A stretch of 64,000 nucleotides of DNA from Jiella mangrovi (GTDB lineage: Bacteria > Pseudomonadota > Alphaproteobacteria > Rhizobiales > Rhizobiaceae): assembly GCF_017815135.1 (NCBI RefSeq), contig NZ_JAGJCF010000007.1, positions 1 to 64,000 of the forward strand, read 5' to 3'. The translations under genes were made by a program, and so were the position numbers. Below are positions 37,950-46,611 of the stretch, piece by piece. The number at the start of each line of letters is the position of its first letter. Position 1 is the stretch's first letter. Below the pieces are notes generated by a model. That model made no database searches, was not told where the DNA came from, and saw only the letters and a list, made by a program, of their open reading frames with translations.

Positions 37950-38921
37950 ATGAGCGATATACGAGAGCAGCCCAAAATCTTCGAAGTTCCCGGCAACCCG
38001 GCGCCAAAGGGGCTCGTCGTCCGTTATCTGACGACGTCCGATCGAAAGCGGCTGCGCTACGCGATCTCGAAGGGCGAGAATTCCTCGCGCGGCACCGTCC
38101 TTCTCCTTCAGGGGCGCAACGAATCGCTCGAAAAATATTTCGAGACGATGGTCGACCTCAACGCGCGCGGCTTCGCCGTCGTCACCTTCGACTGGCGCGG
38201 TCAGGGCGGCTCGGAACGGCTCATCGCGCAGTCGAGCCTTGGTCACGTCAAGCATATCGGCCAGTATCTGATCGACGTGGAATGCATGATGCAGGAGGTC
38301 GTGCTGCCCGATTGCCGGGCACCGTACAACATCCTCGCCCATTCGATGGGAGGGCTCATCGCCCTTCACGCCTCGTCGCGGCTCGTCAACCAGGTGGAAC
38401 GGCTGGTGCTGCTCGCGCCGCTCATCGGCTTCGCGCCGAGCCTGCCCTCGCTTGCGACGCTCGATCGCATCGCCCACACGGCCCGCTGGCTCGGCTTGTC
38501 CACACGCCCGGTGCGCCGGTCGATCCCCGGCCGGCTGCCGAACCCGGCCGACAATCCCCTCACGTCTGACCTTACGCGCTACAAGCGCAACCGCCTGCTC
38601 GCGCAAATCGCGCCGGACCTCTTCGTCGATAGGCCGACGGTCGCCTGGCTTGCATCGATGACCCGCGCGATGCGGCGGCTGGAAAGCTCCGCCGAGATCG
38701 CGGCGCTCTCGATCCCGTCGCTGTTTGTCATTCCCGGCGCCGATCAGGTGGTCTCGCCATCCGCCGCCGAGCGCCTCGCCTTTCGCATGCGCTGCGGCTC
38801 GAGCCTGACGATCCCACGGGCGCGGCACGAATTGTTGCAGGAAGCGGACGTCTTTCGCGAACAGGCCCTGGAGGTCGTCGATGCCTATATCGGCGCCGAT
38901 GCATCGCTGGCGGCCGAATAG
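37950..38921 (+). CDS. Alpha/beta hydrolase, lysophospholipase/monoacylglycerol lipase-like
   Basis: About 323 residues. Alpha/beta-hydrolase core with an oxyanion region LLLQGRNESLEKYFE, the acid loop FDWRGQGGSER, and the nucleophile elbow HSMGG (ILAHSMGGLIALH), plus SLFVIPGADQVVSPSAAERLA before the catalytic-His region (RARHELLQE). The PldB-like subfamily acts on lysophospholipids or monoacylglycerols. The ATG at 37950 gives MSDIREQPKIFEVPGNP, matching relatives; an ATG 18 codons earlier (37896) is in frame. Confidence 0.85.
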   Translation: MSDIREQPKIFEVPGNPAPKGLVVRYLTTSDRKRLRYAISKGENSSRGTVLLLQGRNESLEKYFETMVDLNARGFAVVTFDWRGQGGSERLIAQSSLGHVKHIGQYLIDVECMMQEVVLPDCRAPYNILAHSMGGLIALHASSRLVNQVERLVLLAPLIGFAPSLPSLATLDRIAHTARWLGLSTRPVRRSIPGRLPNPADNPLTSDLTRYKRNRLLAQIAPDLFVDRPTVAWLASMTRAMRRLESSAEIAALSIPSLFVIPGADQVVSPSAAERLAFRMRCGSSLTIPRARHELLQEADVFREQALEVVDAYIGADASLAAE

Positions 38922-39046
38922 GGCCCGACGGCTTCGAAAAGAGGCCCCCGCGCTTTTCCCGCGCGTCTTCGCCCGCCTTTATGCGACGATGGCGATGGTG
39001 CGGCCCTGCCGCCTGCCCTCTTCCCGTAGAACCAGGATACGCGATC

Positions 39047-39448
39047 ATGACAACCGACGACAAGACCATGAAAACCCTGTTCGACGAGGGTCTCGCTCTG
39101 CGGCGCCAGGTACTCGGTCCCGACTATGTCGACACGTCGATGGCTTCGGCCAACGACTTCATGATGGCGTTCCAGAAGATCACCACCGAGTGGTGCTGGG
39201 GCTATGCCTGGGGCCGCGATACGCTCGACCTGAAAACCAGAAGCATGCTCAATCTGGCCATGCTGACGGCGCTGAACCGCGCGGCCGAGGTCAAGCTGCA
39301 TGTGCGCGGCGCGGTCAACAACGGCGTCACCGCCGAGGAAATCCGCGAGGTGCTCCTGCATGCCACCGTCTATTGCGGCATCCCGGCGGGCCTCGATGCC
39401 TTCAAGGCCGCCAATGAGGTGCTGACGGAAATGGGCGAGATCGAATAG
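39047..39448 (+). CDS. Carboxymuconolactone decarboxylase-family protein
   Basis: 133-residue single-domain CMD protein. Conserved segments: WGYAWGRDTLDLKTRSMLNLAMLTALNRAAEVKLHVRGAVNNGVTAEEIREVLLHATVYCGIPAGLDAFK (seen in blocks), which matches the PcaC-type 4-carboxymuconolactone decarboxylase core. The CxxC peroxidase motif of AhpD is absent, so it belongs to the decarboxylase-like branch. No protocatechuate genes are adjacent, so substrate is uncertain. ATG 39047 with AGGA at suitable distance. Confidence 0.85.
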   Translation: MTTDDKTMKTLFDEGLALRRQVLGPDYVDTSMASANDFMMAFQKITTEWCWGYAWGRDTLDLKTRSMLNLAMLTALNRAAEVKLHVRGAVNNGVTAEEIREVLLHATVYCGIPAGLDAFKAANEVLTEMGEIE

Positions 39449-39546
39449 GGCGAGGCTTCATCCGGCCAGGACCGGCGCGGCGCTGCTGCCCGTCGATGGA
39501 CCCGCGAGCGCCGATCGTTGACCGGCGAGCGACCGTGGCCGCCGCT

Positions 39547-40335
39547 TCATGCGCCCGAAAGGATGCCGCAGGCAGCGGCATGAAGTTCCGGCGTCGCGGC
39601 CGCGACGACGTCACCGCCCTGTTCGGCCCTCTCGCCCGAGACCGTCGTGACGACGCCGCCGGCCTGCTCGATCAATGCGATGAGGGCGGCGATGTCGTAG
39701 GGTTTCAGCCCGCTTTCGACGACGAGATCGACGTGGCCCGCGGCCAGCATGGCGAAGGCGTAGCAGTCGGTGCCAAAGCGGGTCAGGCGCGCCTTGGCTT
39801 CGAGTTCCTCGAAGCCTTCGAGGAGCGGCCCCGAAAACAGCCGGGGCGAGGTCGAAAACAGCGTCGCGGCGGCGATCGTCCCGGTCTTGCGGGTGGCGAG
39901 GGGTCGCGCCTCATCTTCGCCCCGCTTCCAGAAGGCGCCGCTCCCATCGGCATAGAAGCGCTCACGCGTGAAGGGCTGCGACATGATCCCGAGCGCCGCG
40001 CGCCCGCCGACATAGTGCCCGATCAGCGTTCCCCACACCGGAATCCCGGTGATGAAGGCTCTCGTCCCGTCGATCGGATCGATGATCCACTGACGCTCGC
40101 CCGAGCCGGTCTCGCCATATTCCTCGCCGAGGATCGCATGGTCGGGAAAGCGCTGGGCAATCAGCGCCCGGATCGCCCGCTCGGCCGCCCTGTCACCCTC
40201 GGTCACCGGGTCGAAATCGGCCCCCTTGAGCTTGTTGTCGACGCCGCCGCCGGCCCGAAACCGCGGCAGGGTCTCACGATCGGCGGCTTCGGCGAGCTCG
40301 ATCAGGAACGATGCATCCGGCTCGCTCATCGGCAT
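39547..40335 (-). CDS. hisN: Inositol monophosphatase family, probable histidinol-phosphatase (HisN)
   Basis: 262-residue Mg-dependent phosphatase. Metal-site motifs: GEEYGETG (Glu), WIIDPIDGTRAFITGIPVWGTLIG (DPIDGT, about 93-112) and the second motif KPYDIAALIALIEQAGG (Tyr in place of the usual Trp before Asp). Rhizobial orthologues in this position are HisN-type histidinol phosphatases; SuhB-type inositol phosphatase is the alternative. ATG 40335 is preceded by GGGAG with 7-nt spacing. The sRNA just upstream belongs to the family first noticed near such 'suhB' genes. Confidence 0.85.
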   Translation of the reverse strand: MPMSEPDASFLIELAEAADRETLPRFRAGGGVDNKLKGADFDPVTEGDRAAERAIRALIAQRFPDHAILGEEYGETGSGERQWIIDPIDGTRAFITGIPVWGTLIGHYVGGRAALGIMSQPFTRERFYADGSGAFWKRGEDEARPLATRKTGTIAAATLFSTSPRLFSGPLLEGFEELEAKARLTRFGTDCYAFAMLAAGHVDLVVESGLKPYDIAALIALIEQAGGVVTTVSGERAEQGGDVVAAATPELHAAACGILSGA

Positions 40336-40428
40336 GGCCAGGCTCCCTTTCGCGGCGACTGCGACAGCATACCGCATTCCATTTCACGAAACTGTGATGA
40401 CACCCCTCCCGAAAGTCGGTCAAGAGTG

Positions 40429-40457
40429 TTGACATATTTGGCAGCGCAACATAGCTT
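40429..40457 (+). promoter_or_regulatory. Sigma-70-type promoter of the sRNA gene
   Basis: Perfect -35 TTGACA (40429-40434), a 17-bp spacer, and a -10-like TAGCTT (40452-40457; a 16-bp spacer would give ATAGCT). It faces the plus strand while both flanking genes run on the minus strand, so it serves neither gene. Confidence 0.75.
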
Positions 40458-40462
40458 TTGCG

Positions 40463-40546
40463 GTGCGGCATCCGTGCCGCTGCCCTTATGGGCGTTTCCT
40501 CCCTAGACTCAAGGCCGCGCTGTTTCCAAGCAGTGCGGTTTTTTTT
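40463..40546 (+). ncRNA. mmgR: MmgR/suhB-type (alpha-r8) small RNA
   Basis: An orphan transcription unit of about 84 nt between the minus-strand hisN and N-formylglutamate amidohydrolase genes. Order of elements: promoter; hairpin GCGGCA-TCCG-TGCCGC (40465-40480); hairpin GCCC-TTAT-GGGC (40482-40493); the single-stranded UUUCCUCCCU block (40495-40504) followed by AGACU; and a terminator hairpin with eight U. The UUUCCUCCCU core is the signature I know from the alpha-r8 family (Rfam 'suhB' RNA; MmgR of Sinorhizobium, which limits polyhydroxybutyrate granules), and location by an inositol-monophosphatase gene is the setting in which the family was found. Exact ends are inferred. Confidence 0.82.
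40515..40546 (+). terminator. Intrinsic terminator of the sRNA
   Basis: CCGCGCTG (40515-40522) pairs with CAGTGCGG (40531-40538) with one G-U pair, followed by eight T (40539-40546). This is the strongest U-tract in the window, typical of Hfq-binding sRNAs. Confidence 0.92.
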
Positions 40547-40620
40547 GGCCGCAATCCGGCCGTTGCGTCATCAGAGCCTCGCGCCGGTCGCCATGAAGCC
40601 GTTCACACCATTTCCGCGCG

Positions 40621-41523
40621 TCATTCGGCGGCAGCCGGACGCGATTGGCTTTCGGCGGCGACGTCCGCTGCAAACCCTTCCACGAAACGTGTCAGCTGTT
40701 CCTTCAGCCGCAGGAAACCGCGATGCGGGCGGAAGGTGCTTTCATCGGCATAAAGACCGCGATTGATCTCAATCTGGATGGCATGGAAGCCATGGCCGGG
40801 GCGGCCGTAATTCTCGGTGATGTAGCCGCCGGCATAGGGCTTGTTGCGGGCCACGTCGAAGCCGAAGGTTGTCAGCTGCGAGGTCGCCATCGCCACGAAG
40901 CGGCTCGATGCGCTGGTGCCATAGCGATCGCCGATGACGATGTCGGGGCGCCGGCCGCCCGGAAGCGCCCGGACACTCGACGGCATCGAGTGGCAGTCGA
41001 TGAGGATGGCGAAGCCGAATTCCGCTCGGGTCCGGGCCAGCAGGGTTTCGAGCGCCTGATGGAACGGCCGGTAGATCGCATCGATCCGCCGCATCGCGGA
41101 AGCCACCGGCATCATGCCGCGATAGATCTCCTCGTTCTCCGCAACGATCCGCGGCACCGTGCCGAGACCGCCCGCGACCCGCAGCGAGGCCGAATTGACG
41201 AATCCCGGCAGGGCATCGCTGAACATTTTCGGATCGAGTTCGAAGGGTTCGCGGTTCACGTCGAGATAGGCCCGGGGAAAGCGCGCTCGCAGCATAGGCG
41301 CGCCGAAGCTCGGAACGAAGGCGAACAGATCGTCGACGAAGATGTCCTCGGAGCGACGAATTGCCTCACGTCCCAGCCGCGTCGCCGCCATGAGTTCGCT
41401 CGGATAATCCCGCCCACTGTGGGGCGAGCAGAACACGAAAGGGATCGTCGGCTCGCTCGGCTCGATGATCTCGAAGGCCGGCACCAGGCCATCGCTGGTC
41501 TTGAGTGTCGGAATTTTCGTCAA
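40621..41523 (-). CDS. N-formylglutamate amidohydrolase family protein
   Basis: 300-residue FGase-family metalloamidase. Family blocks: VFCSPHSGRDYPSELM (zinc-ligand His region, about 31-46), RFPRAYLDVNREPFELDP, and FGFAILIDCHSMPSS (about 170-184) with the second His. The family hydrolyses N-formyl-L-glutamate in histidine breakdown or related formamides; no hut genes are nearby. The TTG at 41523 is preferred because GAGAGG precedes it; an upstream TTG at 41553 lacks a ribosome site. In rhizobia this gene commonly precedes cpdR in the divergent orientation seen here. Confidence 0.85.
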   Translation of the reverse strand: MTKIPTLKTSDGLVPAFEIIEPSEPTIPFVFCSPHSGRDYPSELMAATRLGREAIRRSEDIFVDDLFAFVPSFGAPMLRARFPRAYLDVNREPFELDPKMFSDALPGFVNSASLRVAGGLGTVPRIVAENEEIYRGMMPVASAMRRIDAIYRPFHQALETLLARTRAEFGFAILIDCHSMPSSVRALPGGRRPDIVIGDRYGTSASSRFVAMATSQLTTFGFDVARNKPYAGGYITENYGRPGHGFHAIQIEINRGLYADESTFRPHRGFLRLKEQLTRFVEGFAADVAAESQSRPAAAE

Positions 41524-41678
41524 ACGTCCCTCTCTCGCCGCATGTATCGACAAACTAGGGCCGTAGGCCCAATTGCGCCAATTCCTTTTAGAAAATATTG
41601 GACCGATCTGGTATGAATTTCGTGTAAGATTGGGGTGATGGCCGAGGCGGCCTCCCCAGGCTCATTCGGATGTTGGGA

Positions 41679-42044
41679 ATGACGAAGATACTACTTGCTG
41701 AAGACGATAACGACATGCGCCGGTTCCTGGCGAAGGCGCTGGAGCGCGCCGGATACGAGGTGGTAGCGTTCGACAATGGCGGCAGCGCCTACGAGCGTCT
41801 GCGCGAAGAGCCGTTCTCGCTGCTTCTGACCGATATCGTCATGCCGGAGATGGACGGCATCGAGCTCGCTCGCCGCGCGACCGAACTCGATCCGGATCTG
41901 AAGGTGATGTTCATCACCGGCTTTGCCGCCGTCGCTCTCAATCCTGATTCGAAGGCTCCGAAGAACGCCAAGATCCTGTCGAAGCCGTTCCACCTGCGCG
42001 AGCTGGTCGAAGAGGTTGGCAAGATTCTCGAAGACGCGGCCTGA
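41679..42044 (+). CDS. cpdR: CpdR-type single-domain response regulator
   Basis: A 121-residue receiver domain with no output domain. Acidic pocket AEDDND (residues 7-12), phospho-acceptor Asp52 in LLLTDIVMPEMDG, Thr of FITGFAA, and Lys of LSKPFHL are all present. The sequence closely follows CpdR, which when unphosphorylated directs ClpXP to degrade CtrA-pathway proteins and is controlled by the CckA-ChpT phosphorelay. ATG 41679 (MTKILLAEDD) is chosen over one three codons earlier. tRNA-Val follows, as in other rhizobia. Confidence 0.93.
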   Translation: MTKILLAEDDNDMRRFLAKALERAGYEVVAFDNGGSAYERLREEPFSLLLTDIVMPEMDGIELARRATELDPDLKVMFITGFAAVALNPDSKAPKNAKILSKPFHLRELVEEVGKILEDAA

Positions 42045-42253
42045 CGGGCCCGCGTGGGGCCTTGGATGCCGGGCCCGCGAGGGTGCGGTCGTCGGCTCGA
42101 ACGCGGCTGCCATGCAGCCGCGTCGCGGTGCTCGGCGATCTCCCGCCTTCCTCAGCTCCGGGCTTTGCGGCGGCGTCGCAAATGTTTCGAAAAACGCCAA
42201 ATTCCCCTATTGACGCCGCGCGCGCTGATGTGGTCTACGACCCTCCGTCGAAT

Positions 42254-42328
42254 GGGCGTGTAGCTCAGCGGGAGAGCACTTCGTTGACATCGAAGGGGTC
42301 ACAGGTTCAATCCCTGTCACGCCCACCA
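42254..42328 (+). tRNA. tRNA-Val (GAC)
   Basis: 75 nt including encoded CCA. Acceptor GGGCGTG pairs with CACGCCC; D-arm contains AGCTCAGCGGGAGAGC; the anticodon loop TTGACAT gives anticodon GAC; the T-arm is AGGTTCAATCCCT, with GGTTCAATCC typical. It follows cpdR by about 210 bp. Confidence 0.97.
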
Positions 42329-42615
42329 TTCGCACTTCTCTTTCAGATTTGAGAAACCATCCGGCCGCTGACGGCGCCATGACGCGCCGGTTCTGCGATC
42401 GGAATGCGTCGTAGACGGCCCGATCGCCGCACGAGACGTCCGAACCGCTCAACTCGCATCCACTATCCGCGCTGCCCGGCAGAAAGACAGGGCAGAGCGG
42501 ACGCCAAGCCGGCGTCAGGACGGCGCGCCGCCCAGATGGCGGCCCTGATTCTCGCCCAGCGCTTTGGAACAATCTACAGATTTTGCCCTGGCCCGAAGAC
42601 GGAGCCCACAATCGG

Positions 42616-45591
42616 TCAGATCGCCTCTTCGTGCTCGTCATGGGCGAGATAGTCGCCGATCGAAGCGTAGGAGGCGAAATGCTGGCTCCGGTTCACCGGC
42701 TTTTGCCAGATCGTCGCAAGGTCCCTGTCGTCGAGAAGCCGGGCGAGTTCGACGATCCGGTCCTTCATCGAAGGATCGAGCAAGAGGCCTCTCTCGTAAC
42801 GCCGCAGCCTCTCGCCCTGAGCGCCGATATCGAACCCGAAGGTCGGAATTTCGAGCGCCATGGCGAGCGACAGCGAATAGCAGTAGGTTTCGGGCCAGAT
42901 CGACAGGCTGAGCGCCGCGTCCGGCTCGATCTCTCGCAACAGACCCAGCGCCTCCTCGTCGTCGGCGTAAAGCCCGTGTACGAAGCAGGATGTTCCGTTG
43001 CCGACGTCCTGGAAATCCAGATAACCGACGACGTGCAATTCGAGATCAAGTCCGAGCGTTTCGATCGTGTCGCGCAGGGCGACGACGAGCCGCGAGCCCT
43101 TATGCGGGCCGAGCGCGCCGATCAGGGCCAGCCGCCGCTTGCGACCGGCCGCCATCGCCGGCCGTGCGGCGGGCGCAACGGACATCAGATCGGGCTCGAA
43201 ATGCTGCCGGACGACGACGCGCGAGGGATCGAGGAACCCCTCGCCGAAATATCGCGCGACCTCCGGGTTCGGCAGGATGATCGTCCGGCTTGCATCGAGG
43301 ATGGCGCGATGCACGCGCTTCCATTCGGCCATCTCGATCGACATCTGCGGCCGGTATTTGTGGATGCAGTCCCGGCACACCGAGTTCTCCTGCTCGCCGC
43401 CGCAGAACTCGTTGATCGCATTGACGAGATTGGCTCTCGGGCAGATGAACGAATAGTCGTGGACGACGGTGACGAGCGGCTTGGACGATTGCGCGCAGCT
43501 GTTCGACAGAAGCTGGCGAAGGGCCGTTCCCGCCCCCATCATCGAGTTGAAGACGACGCCCTGGCAGGTCGCAAGACCTTGCAGCCGGGCCATGAGGCCT
43601 TCCAGATCGTCGAAATGCACGAGGCCGAGATTGGGGAGCGACAGCTCCCCCGTCGGCTGGAACAGCCTGATCGAGCAATGGCTCTCCGTCTCGACGCTGA
43701 CACAGACGAGGCTCTGCCCGGAGCTGAAGCCGAGGTTCCGGAACTCTTCGACATAGTGGCCGATTCCGCCGCCGAGCTTGTGCTCGATCGACAGCATGAA
43801 TTTTGCGTCGCCGATCGCATGGACGAGGCGCGCCATATCCAGCTCGCGGCGCGCGGGAAGCATGGGATCGCCGTGGATGAAGTCCTGAACCGCCAGATGA
43901 TACGTCGGATAGCGCTCGCCGAGGACCCGTTGCGCGTAAGAGTGATGTTCGACATGCAGCTCGGCGAAGGAAACCGCGCCGAGATGGGTGACGAAGACAT
44001 CGGGCGCGCAGATGTTTCGCAAGCCCGCCTGTCTGGCGCGCTGGCAAAAGTCCACCTCCTCCCCGTAGCCGCGCTTGAAGGCGGTCTCGTCGAGATGGCC
44101 GAGCTGGCGCAGCGCTTCCTGCGAAATCAGCATCGCGAAGCCGACCCCGGTGATCAGCTCGACGGAATTGACGGAGCTTTCGCGCGCAAGCCCGGCAAGT
44201 GCCGCGTGATCGATCTCGAGCTCGTAATTGTTGTCGGAGCAGAAGACCGGATAGCTCAGGATCGTGGCATTGTTCGACAGCGGCGTGATCGTCGCGACGT
44301 CGGTCTCCCGCTCGAGGCGCGCCAGCATCAGGTCGATCCAGAAATCATGAACGACCGTGTCCGCGTTGAGGAGGATGACGTGCGAGGCGCCGATCCGCTC
44401 GACGGTCTCGAAGCCGAAATTGATGTTCCCGACGAAGCCGCGATTGGTTTCGTGGCGGTGGTACAAGGCGCCGATTTCCGCGCACAGCCGCGCCGCCGCC
44501 TCGGAGAGCTCGGCGTCGGGCGAGCAGTCGTCGAGCACCGCGATCTTGAACGGCCGAACGGTCTTGGCGACGGCCGCCGCGCGGATGGACGACAGCGTTT
44601 CGTCATATCCCTTGTAGATCGGAATCAGCACATAGACGTCGGGTGTCTGCGGATCGCTCCACGCCCGCAAGCCTTCCGCCTTTTCGTGAATCGCCAGAGC
44701 CTGCGGCGACGCCTTGGCCGAGCGCAGACGCGGGCCGCTCGTCGGCGTCGTGATGCGAGGGTCGCGCCCGCGATAGGCCAGATGCCGTTCGAGGGTCGTC
44801 AGCACACCATGCCGATCGGGATATTTCGACCGGTAGAAGTGCACGGAAAACCCGTCATTCGGATCCAACCCGTGCCGATCGCCAAAGAGGATGTAGTGCA
44901 GCGCCGGATCGACCGTGGTGTCCTTCAGATAGGGCAGCTGCTCGTAATATCGTTTCGGATCGATCGATGAACGCACGCGCTCCGCGCGCTCGGCAAATTC
45001 CGGAGCAACGGGAACCAGCCGGGTGTCCTTTGCCGAAAGCCGGCCTTCCCGCCAGCCATATTCCGCGTAGTGAATCAGCGGCTCGATGCCGTAGTGACGA
45101 ATGTCGTAATTCGTGTCCCGGTAAAATTGCGGGTCGAATTTCGGGGAAATCGAAATCCCGAGCTGATGGCCCCACGCAAAGTAATGGAGGACCGGATCGA
45201 CGGTATGCGCGAACTCGTGCCCGGTCTGCCTGAAATAGAACTCCCTCTCGGCATGGGGCGACAAAAGGTCGAACACTGTTCGCCCAAGCTCGGACAGGAT
45301 ACGGTTGACGTCGTCTTGCGGCCGACTCTTGCGGCCTTCGAACTGGCCCCAACGGATAAAATGGTCGAGCGGATTGACGTCGACCTCGCGCACGTCATCG
45401 TTGCTGTTGCGGTAGTAATGGGTGTCGAAGACCGCCGACGGGTTCAATCCCTTCCGCCAGCCCTCATGCATGTAATGATCGAAAAGCGAGCCTGCCGCAG
45501 ATAATCCATGCCGATCGAGCTCATTTTTGTAGAATTCAGAATCAAAAAACTCATCAAAACTGAAGGTTGATGAATACATCTTATCGATCAT
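42616..45591 (-). CDS. Large multidomain glycosyltransferase (GT2 + GT-B)
   Basis: About 991 residues. (1) Residues to about 285 hold at least five degenerate 35-70-residue repeats of the form 'FD..YYR...D....PL.HY...G..EGR' (e.g. near 60-91, 157-189, 217-246). (2) About 322-560 is a GT2 domain with DDCSPD, the metal-binding NADT, and GYGEEVDFCQRARQAG. (3) About 600-985 is a GT-B, GT4-like domain with GGGIGHYVEEF and RLALIGALGPHKG. Two catalytic domains suggest assembly of a repeating surface glycan. Start is ATG 45591; a GTG at 45603 is possible. It stands alone between tRNA-Val and trxA, where related genomes carry addAB beside trxA. Confidence 0.85.
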   Translation of the reverse strand: MIDKMYSSTFSFDEFFDSEFYKNELDRHGLSAAGSLFDHYMHEGWRKGLNPSAVFDTHYYRNSNDDVREVDVNPLDHFIRWGQFEGRKSRPQDDVNRILSELGRTVFDLLSPHAEREFYFRQTGHEFAHTVDPVLHYFAWGHQLGISISPKFDPQFYRDTNYDIRHYGIEPLIHYAEYGWREGRLSAKDTRLVPVAPEFAERAERVRSSIDPKRYYEQLPYLKDTTVDPALHYILFGDRHGLDPNDGFSVHFYRSKYPDRHGVLTTLERHLAYRGRDPRITTPTSGPRLRSAKASPQALAIHEKAEGLRAWSDPQTPDVYVLIPIYKGYDETLSSIRAAAVAKTVRPFKIAVLDDCSPDAELSEAAARLCAEIGALYHRHETNRGFVGNINFGFETVERIGASHVILLNADTVVHDFWIDLMLARLERETDVATITPLSNNATILSYPVFCSDNNYELEIDHAALAGLARESSVNSVELITGVGFAMLISQEALRQLGHLDETAFKRGYGEEVDFCQRARQAGLRNICAPDVFVTHLGAVSFAELHVEHHSYAQRVLGERYPTYHLAVQDFIHGDPMLPARRELDMARLVHAIGDAKFMLSIEHKLGGGIGHYVEEFRNLGFSSGQSLVCVSVETESHCSIRLFQPTGELSLPNLGLVHFDDLEGLMARLQGLATCQGVVFNSMMGAGTALRQLLSNSCAQSSKPLVTVVHDYSFICPRANLVNAINEFCGGEQENSVCRDCIHKYRPQMSIEMAEWKRVHRAILDASRTIILPNPEVARYFGEGFLDPSRVVVRQHFEPDLMSVAPAARPAMAAGRKRRLALIGALGPHKGSRLVVALRDTIETLGLDLELHVVGYLDFQDVGNGTSCFVHGLYADDEEALGLLREIEPDAALSLSIWPETYCYSLSLAMALEIPTFGFDIGAQGERLRRYERGLLLDPSMKDRIVELARLLDDRDLATIWQKPVNRSQHFASYASIGDYLAHDEHEEAI

Positions 45592-46081
45592 CAAGAATTC
45601 CACATGCGCGTTGATTACCTTCCGAGGTCTAACACAGAAATGCAGCGATTGGAGCCCGAGCGGGGCTGATCCCGGCCACCTCGCATAACGCTCAAGACGG
45701 CGATCCCGATCCTCGAAAACCGGCCTTGATCCCTGTCGGACGAACGGCCGGACGAGGGGCTATTGATCGACGTCCTGCGAGGACTGCGCAGCCAATACGC
45801 GAAGAGCGCGCGCCAGAGCGATTCGGGATGTCCGCAGCTCCGACGAACAAGACGTATTACCGACGCGAATGGGGCCGTTTTCTGCCGACGGCGCCACCCA
45901 GCGCAACGACTGGTCCGGCGCATCCTTCGCCGAAAGCCCGTGCTGCGCGCCGATCTGGTTCACGCTACGGCAGCACGCCGTCTTCAAAGTGAAAACACCG
46001 CGTTCGCCGACCCGTCCCCTTCCTTGAATTGCTATGCCTGCGAGGCTACCTTTCGACCGAAACGTCAAACAGGAGCCGAGC
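45592..46081. other. Intergenic region, no gene seen
   Basis: About 490 bp between the divergent glycosyltransferase and trxA genes. Open frames occur on both strands but none shows a ribosome site plus a recognisable protein. AT content rises near 45520-45600 at the glycosyltransferase 5' end. No RNA gene or repeat was seen. Confidence 0.55.
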
Positions 46082-46399
46082 ATGGCCACCAAGAAAGTCG
46101 ATAGCCAGAGTTTCACTGCCGACGTCCTCGAAAGCCAGAAGCCGGTTGTCGTCGACTTCTGGGCCGAGTGGTGCGGGCCGTGCAAGATGATCGGACCGAG
46201 CCTGGAGGAGATCTCCGAGGAAATGACCGACATCGAGGTCGCCAAGGTCAATATCGACGAGAACCCCGATCTCGCCGCAAAGTTCGGCGTGCGCTCGATC
46301 CCGACGCTGCTTTTGTTCAAGAACGGCGAGCCGGCGGCGGTTCAGGTCGGCGCCCAGTCGAAATCGAAGCTGGTCGACTGGATCAAGGGCGCGGCATAA
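46082..46399 (+). CDS. trxA: Thioredoxin
   Basis: 105-residue thioredoxin with the redox-active WCGPC motif ([10 protein letters not shown], about residues 28-37), the cis-Pro in RSIPTLLLF, and the standard fold. It reduces disulfides in ribonucleotide reductase and other cytosolic proteins. ATG 46082 preceded by GGAG. In rhizobia trxA sits near folC and accD, as it does here, but the DUF2937 gene is inserted and addA is absent. Confidence 0.97.
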   Translation: MATKKVDSQSFTADVLESQKPVVVDFWAEWCGPCKMIGPSLEEISEEMTDIEVAKVNIDENPDLAAKFGVRSIPTLLLFKNGEPAAVQVGAQSKSKLVDWIKGAA

Positions 46400-46427
46400 T
46401 CCGCACCGAAATCGTCATGGCGATCAA

Positions 46428-46457
46428 GGGGCCTGCGCGACAAGCGCGGGCCTTTTT
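46428..46457 (+). terminator. Rho-independent terminator after trxA
   Basis: GGCC(T)GCGC pairs with GCGC(G)GGCC around a GACAA loop, then TTTTT at 46453-46457. It lies about 30 bp after trxA. Confidence 0.88.
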
Positions 46458-46611
46458 CTATATCAGCTGCGAGATGCCATGCTGACCGGGCGAAGACCGA
46501 TCCGCGCCTGCCTCCGCGCGAGCCGGGCAGCCGGGCGCCGGGAGACGCCGATGATGATCCGGCCTCGCGCCGGGATTGCCGCAACCAGGTGAGGCCGAGA
46601 AGGAGAACCGT

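Noticed and set aside
42583-44970. 795-residue open frame on the plus strand
   Set aside because: Antisense to the glycosyltransferase; composition is that of an out-of-frame shadow.
45760-46320. 186-residue minus-strand frame overlapping trxA
   Set aside because: It lies antisense to trxA for half its length, without ribosome site or motif.
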